Below, one piece after another: positions 5,883-7,184 of a stretch of 7,184 bases of DNA. How positions within the stretch are numbered: the first letter of the stretch is position 1; every line of letters starts with the position of its first letter. The translations under genes were made by a program, and so were the position numbers. The notes under the pieces are model-generated. The model was given only the letters and a program-made list of their open reading frames with translations, did no database searches and had not been told where the DNA came from. The DNA lies in assembly GCA_937891595.1 (NCBI GenBank), contig CALATF010000062.1, forward strand, positions 1 to 7,184, written 5' to 3'. Origin of the DNA: an uncultured Clostridia bacterium. GTDB taxonomy: Bacteria; Bacillota; Clostridia; Christensenellales; UBA1242.

Positions 5883-6291
5883 AATAATAATTAAAGGAAG
5901 AATAACAAAAGAATTAGAAGTAAGGTACACACAAACAAGTAATACTGCTGTTGTAAGTTTTACAGTTGCAGTAAATAGAGATTTTGTAAAACAAGGAGAA
6001 GAAAGACAAACAGATTTTATAAATTGTGTTGCTTACGGTAAAACTGCTGAATTTGTAAGCAAATATTTTAGTAAAGGACAAGAAATATTACTAACAGGAA
6101 GATTACAAAACAGAAGTTGGAATGATGAACAAGGACAAAAACATTATGTAACAGAAATAATAGTAGAAAATGTAGAATTTTGTGGAAGTAAGAAAGAACA
6201 ATCTGAAGTAAAAGAAGAACAAAAAGAAAGAGAAGCTATACAAAATGAAAATGATTACAGTATAAATTCAGATGATGAACTTCCATTTTGA
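5875..6291 (+). CDS. ssb: Single-stranded DNA-binding protein
   Basis: This 138-residue protein is a typical bacterial or phage SSB. It opens with M-N-K-I-I-I-K-G-R-I-T-K-E-L-E and continues with V-S-F-T-V-A-V-N-R (27-35), D-F-I-N-C-V-A-Y-G-K-T-A-E (47-59) and G-Q-E-I-L-L-T-G-R-L (68-77), the OB-fold core. A flexible acidic linker follows, ending in the canonical tip D-D-E-L-P-F that recruits partner proteins. AAAGGAG at 5861-5867 is eight bases before the ATG; a non-ATG start upstream at 5839 has no support. It is the last gene of the early operon and would coat phage single strands and work with the annealing protein upstream. TGA is its stop codon. Confidence 0.95.
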   Translation: MNKIIIKGRITKELEVRYTQTSNTAVVSFTVAVNRDFVKQGEERQTDFINCVAYGKTAEFVSKYFSKGQEILLTGRLQNRSWNDEQGQKHYVTEIIVENVEFCGSKKEQSEVKEEQKEREAIQNENDYSINSDDELPF

Positions 6292-6315
6292 ATAGTTTAA
6301 TTTGCAATGAGAATT

Positions 6316-6382
6316 AATTTTAACGTATTTATTTATATTAGACAATAATATATATGTTTAATAAGTAAATGCGTTTAAAATT
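6316..6382. repeat. Long imperfect inverted repeat (hairpin) after ssb
   Basis: Arms 6316-6344 and 6355-6382 pair over most of their length, with a few G-U pairs and small bulges, around a 10-nt AT loop. The outer part, AATTTTAACGTATTTA against TAAATGCGTTTAAAATT, is the best matched. It lies in the 194-bp gap between ssb and the next gene. It could be an RNA hairpin at the operon end, an operator, or part of an origin. Confidence 0.65.
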
Positions 6383-6419
6383 AAAAATAAAAGCAATAAA
6401 ATCTTTTTTATTTTTTTAT
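6383..6419 (+). terminator. Possible weak intrinsic terminator of the early operon
   Basis: AAAAATAAAAG (6383-6393) can pair with the CTTTTTTATTTTT stretch at 6403-6415 and is followed by more T. The stem is nearly all A-T, so efficiency would be low. Position after ssb and before a new promoter supports a terminator, alone or together with the preceding hairpin. Confidence 0.4.
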
Positions 6420-6428
6420 TAAAAAGTA

Positions 6429-6457
6429 TTGACAAGTAGGAATTTTATTTATATAAT
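6429..6457 (+). promoter_or_regulatory. Consensus sigma-A promoter for the ribbon-helix-helix gene
   Basis: It has a perfect -35 TTGACA (6429-6434), a 17-bp spacer and a perfect -10 TATAAT (6452-6457), about 29 bases before the start codon. This is the strongest promoter in the window by match to consensus. Confidence 0.88.
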
Positions 6458-6485
6458 AACTTTAGATTTAGAAGGGAGGTTAAAT

Positions 6486-6629
6486 ATGAAAAGAAATTTT
6501 GCTTCTGTAAAGATAGAAGAAGAAACTTATATAACACTAAAAGATGTAAAAAACAAACAAGGCATACCAATGACAGAAAGCATAAGAATAGCTGTATTAG
6601 AAAAATACGGTAAAAAAAATAGTAAGTAA
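6486..6629 (+). CDS. Ribbon-helix-helix (Arc/CopG-type) DNA-binding protein, 47 residues
   Basis: This 47-residue protein fits the ribbon-helix-helix fold. The N-terminal strand (F-A-S-V-K-I) is followed by a helix starting E-E-E-T-Y-I-T-L-K-D, a turn at G-I-P-M, and a second helix T-E-S-I-R-I-A-V-L-E-K-Y. A basic tail ends the protein. Such dimers insert the strand into the major groove and commonly repress their own gene or control plasmid and phage replication. The ATG at 6486 has AGGGAGG (6473-6479) six bases upstream. An in-frame TTG at 6429 lies inside the -35 element, so it is not the start. An 11-bp inverted repeat spans the stop codon and may be its operator. The next gene is a replication protein, so replication control is a reasonable inference. 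No toxin partner is present. Confidence 0.75.
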   Translation: MKRNFASVKIEEETYITLKDVKNKQGIPMTESIRIAVLEKYGKKNSK

Positions 6630-6654
6630 ACCACTTGCAAGACTTTACTTACTA
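6620..6654. repeat. 11-bp perfect inverted repeat with TTGCAA core
   Basis: TAGTAAGTAAA (6620-6630) and TTTACTTACTA (6644-6654) are exact inverse copies. The 13-nt spacer contains a nearly centred TTGCAA palindrome at 6635-6640. It spans the stop codon of the ribbon-helix-helix gene. No T-run follows, so it is a better operator or origin candidate than a terminator. Confidence 0.7.
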
Positions 6655-6668
6655 AAAGACATTATAAA

Positions 6669-6708
6669 CTTATATATAATTATATAAGCTATATATTTTT
6701 ATTATAAC
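6669..6708 (+). promoter_or_regulatory. Inverted repeat and weak promoter before the replication gene
   Basis: CTTATATA (6669-6676) and TATATAAG (6681-6688) form an 8-bp inverted repeat around TAAT. A TATAAC -10-like element sits at 6703-6708, and a poor -35 match at 6680-6685 would overlap the repeat, so a protein bound there could block transcription. The promoter match is weak in this AT-rich DNA. Confidence 0.4.
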
Positions 6709-6747
6709 ATAAAATTTTAGTAATTGCAAGAGAAAGGAGACTAAAAT

Positions 6748-6975
6748 GTGGAAGGATGGATAAAATTACATAGAAAAATATTAGATAATCCAATTATATT
6801 TAAAGATAAAGATTATTTAGCAATATGGATATATCTATTACTTAATGCAACACATAAAGAAATTCCTGCTTTATTTAAAGGCAAAAAAATAATATTACAA
6901 AAAGGTTTCACGTCACAAATAAAATATACTGATGGAACAACAAAAACACCAACTATTTCAAGGATTGCACCCTGA
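6748..6975 (+). CDS. Phage replication (replisome-organiser-like) protein, N-terminal part, truncated by a junction
   Basis: The start is GTG at 6748 with AAAGGAGA (6733-6740) seven bases upstream; the overlapping ATG at 6746 reads into a stop after five codons. Residues 1-53 have the pattern E-G-W-I-K-L-H-R-K-I-L-D-N-P and D-Y-L-A-I-W-I-Y-L-L-L-N-A-T-H, then F-K-G-K-K-I-I-L-Q-K-G. This is the common N-terminus of phage replisome organiser or DnaD-like initiators, in which the chain normally continues with a helix-turn-helix (L-I-T-G-R-like). Here the sequence departs from that expectation right after residue 53 (6906), and the frame runs about 22 more codons into unrelated DNA and the rRNA spacer before a stop. 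The family usually exceeds 200 residues, so this gene is broken. It would recruit the host helicase to the phage origin. Confidence 0.65.
   Translation: MEGWIKLHRKILDNPIIFKDKDYLAIWIYLLLNATHKEIPALFKGKKIILQKGFTSQIKYTDGTTKTPTISRIAP
6907..6955. other. Short AT-rich orphan segment between the phage gene and rRNA spacer
   Basis: About 50 bases that fit neither the expected continuation of the replication protein nor the rRNA spacer. The forward frame gives Y-T-D-G-T-T-K-T-P-T-I-S, which has the look of a beta-rich structural protein, but the piece is too short to assign. Confidence 0.35.
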
Positions 6976-7021
6976 AAACTAAACAGAGGATAAGAGCAAG
7001 GCTTCCTGCCTGCATAATGTA
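6956..7021 (-). other. 23S rRNA downstream spacer (toward an absent 5S)
   Basis: Read on the minus strand this follows the 23S 3' end. It contains a small hairpin in which TTTTCAGG pairs with CCTTGAAA with one bulge, at the end nearest the phage DNA. Such hairpins are common in rRNA spacers of Clostridia. The 5S gene that should follow is not present. The exact edge with the phage piece is uncertain by several bases. Confidence 0.6.
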
Positions 7022-7184
7022 GGTCAAGCCCTCGGGTTATTAGTATCGGTTGGCTGAACACATTACTGCGCTTACACCGCCGACCTATCAACGAAGTAGT
7101 CTTCTTCGACCCTTACTCCATAAAGGATGGGAGATCTTATCTTAGGGAGAGTTTCACGCTTAGATGCCTTCAGCGTTTATCTCG
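7022..7184 (-). rRNA. rrl: 23S ribosomal RNA, 3' end (partial)
   Basis: On the minus strand this reads as the last 163 or so bases of bacterial 23S rRNA. It includes CTGAAGGCATCTAAGCGTGA, GTTGATAGGTCGG, AGTAATGTGTTCAGC and GATACTAATA, ending in GAGGGCTTGACC, which is the usual mature 3' end in Clostridia. The 5' bulk lies beyond the right edge. The sequence supports a Firmicutes (Clostridia) source but is too short for a genus. Reading frames across it are spurious. Confidence 0.95.

Noticed and set aside
1006..6731. TTGCAA or TTGCAAGA copies at several sites as a possible iteron or operator family
   Set aside because: By rough expectation about two copies would occur by chance; copies also lie inside coding regions (near 1006 and 4932) and spacing is irregular. 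Only the copy within the 11-bp dyad is kept.
340..6906. Alternative genetic code (TGA as Trp), suggested by the extreme AT content
   Set aside because: TGA is used as a stop in ssb, the NinB-like gene and the 89-residue gene, and tryptophan is coded by TGG throughout.
330..6960. Prophage attachment-site repeats at the two junctions
   Set aside because: By eye I find no matching core sequence at the two joins, there is no integrase or tRNA, and the right join cuts a phage gene.
6813..7091. Minus-strand open frame of 92 residues
   Set aside because: It runs across 23S rRNA, its spacer and the broken replication gene; it is not a gene.

Overview
The window reads as three pieces of DNA that do not belong to one gene neighbourhood. 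The left edge (1 to about 330) is moderately GC-rich (roughly 50-60% in lines I counted). It holds the 3' end of a chromosomal SPFH-domain ('virion core'-type) gene typical of gut Clostridia such as Lachnospiraceae. The body (about 340 to 6906) is very AT-rich (about 18-35% GC in lines I counted), all on the + strand, and is a tailed-phage or prophage segment. The right edge (about 6955 to 7184) is a minus-strand rRNA operon: the 3' end of 23S rRNA plus its downstream spacer. Both bacterial edges join phage genes abruptly, with a broken replication gene on the right. An assembly or amplification chimera is the simplest explanation, though a rearranged prophage cannot be excluded from sequence alone.

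Phage layout: a 535-residue tail fibre/receptor-binding protein with an Asp-box propeller repeat (354-1961) and a small orphan gene (1978-2163) are closed by a good intrinsic terminator (2177-2210). A consensus sigma-A promoter (2231-2259) then starts a tightly packed early operon (2288-6291) of 14 genes. These are an AbrB-type regulator, a small membrane protein, two coiled-coil proteins, two small orphans, a Rad52-like single-strand annealing protein, a NinB-like protein, four further small or orphan genes, an HNH-type protein and single-stranded DNA-binding protein (SSB), with a zinc-ribbon protein just before SSB. Several junctions are 1- or 8-nt start/stop overlaps, so translational coupling is likely. 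After the operon come a long imperfect hairpin and a second consensus promoter driving a 47-residue ribbon-helix-helix regulator. Two inverted repeats follow, then the N-terminus of a phage replication (replisome-organiser-like) protein.

The coherent biology is a recombination/replication module: annealing protein, NinB-like protein, HNH protein and SSB, followed by a replication initiator under a small DNA-binding regulator. TGA is used as a stop (for example SSB, and the NinB-like gene at 4522-4524), so the standard bacterial code applies. Codon use in the phage part is dominated by ATA, AGA, AAA and GAA, unlike the flanks. I see no CRISPR array, tRNA, integrase or complete defence system. 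The most interesting unexplained signals are the shared extended promoter architecture, the dyads around the ribbon-helix-helix gene, and the run of unrecognised small early genes.
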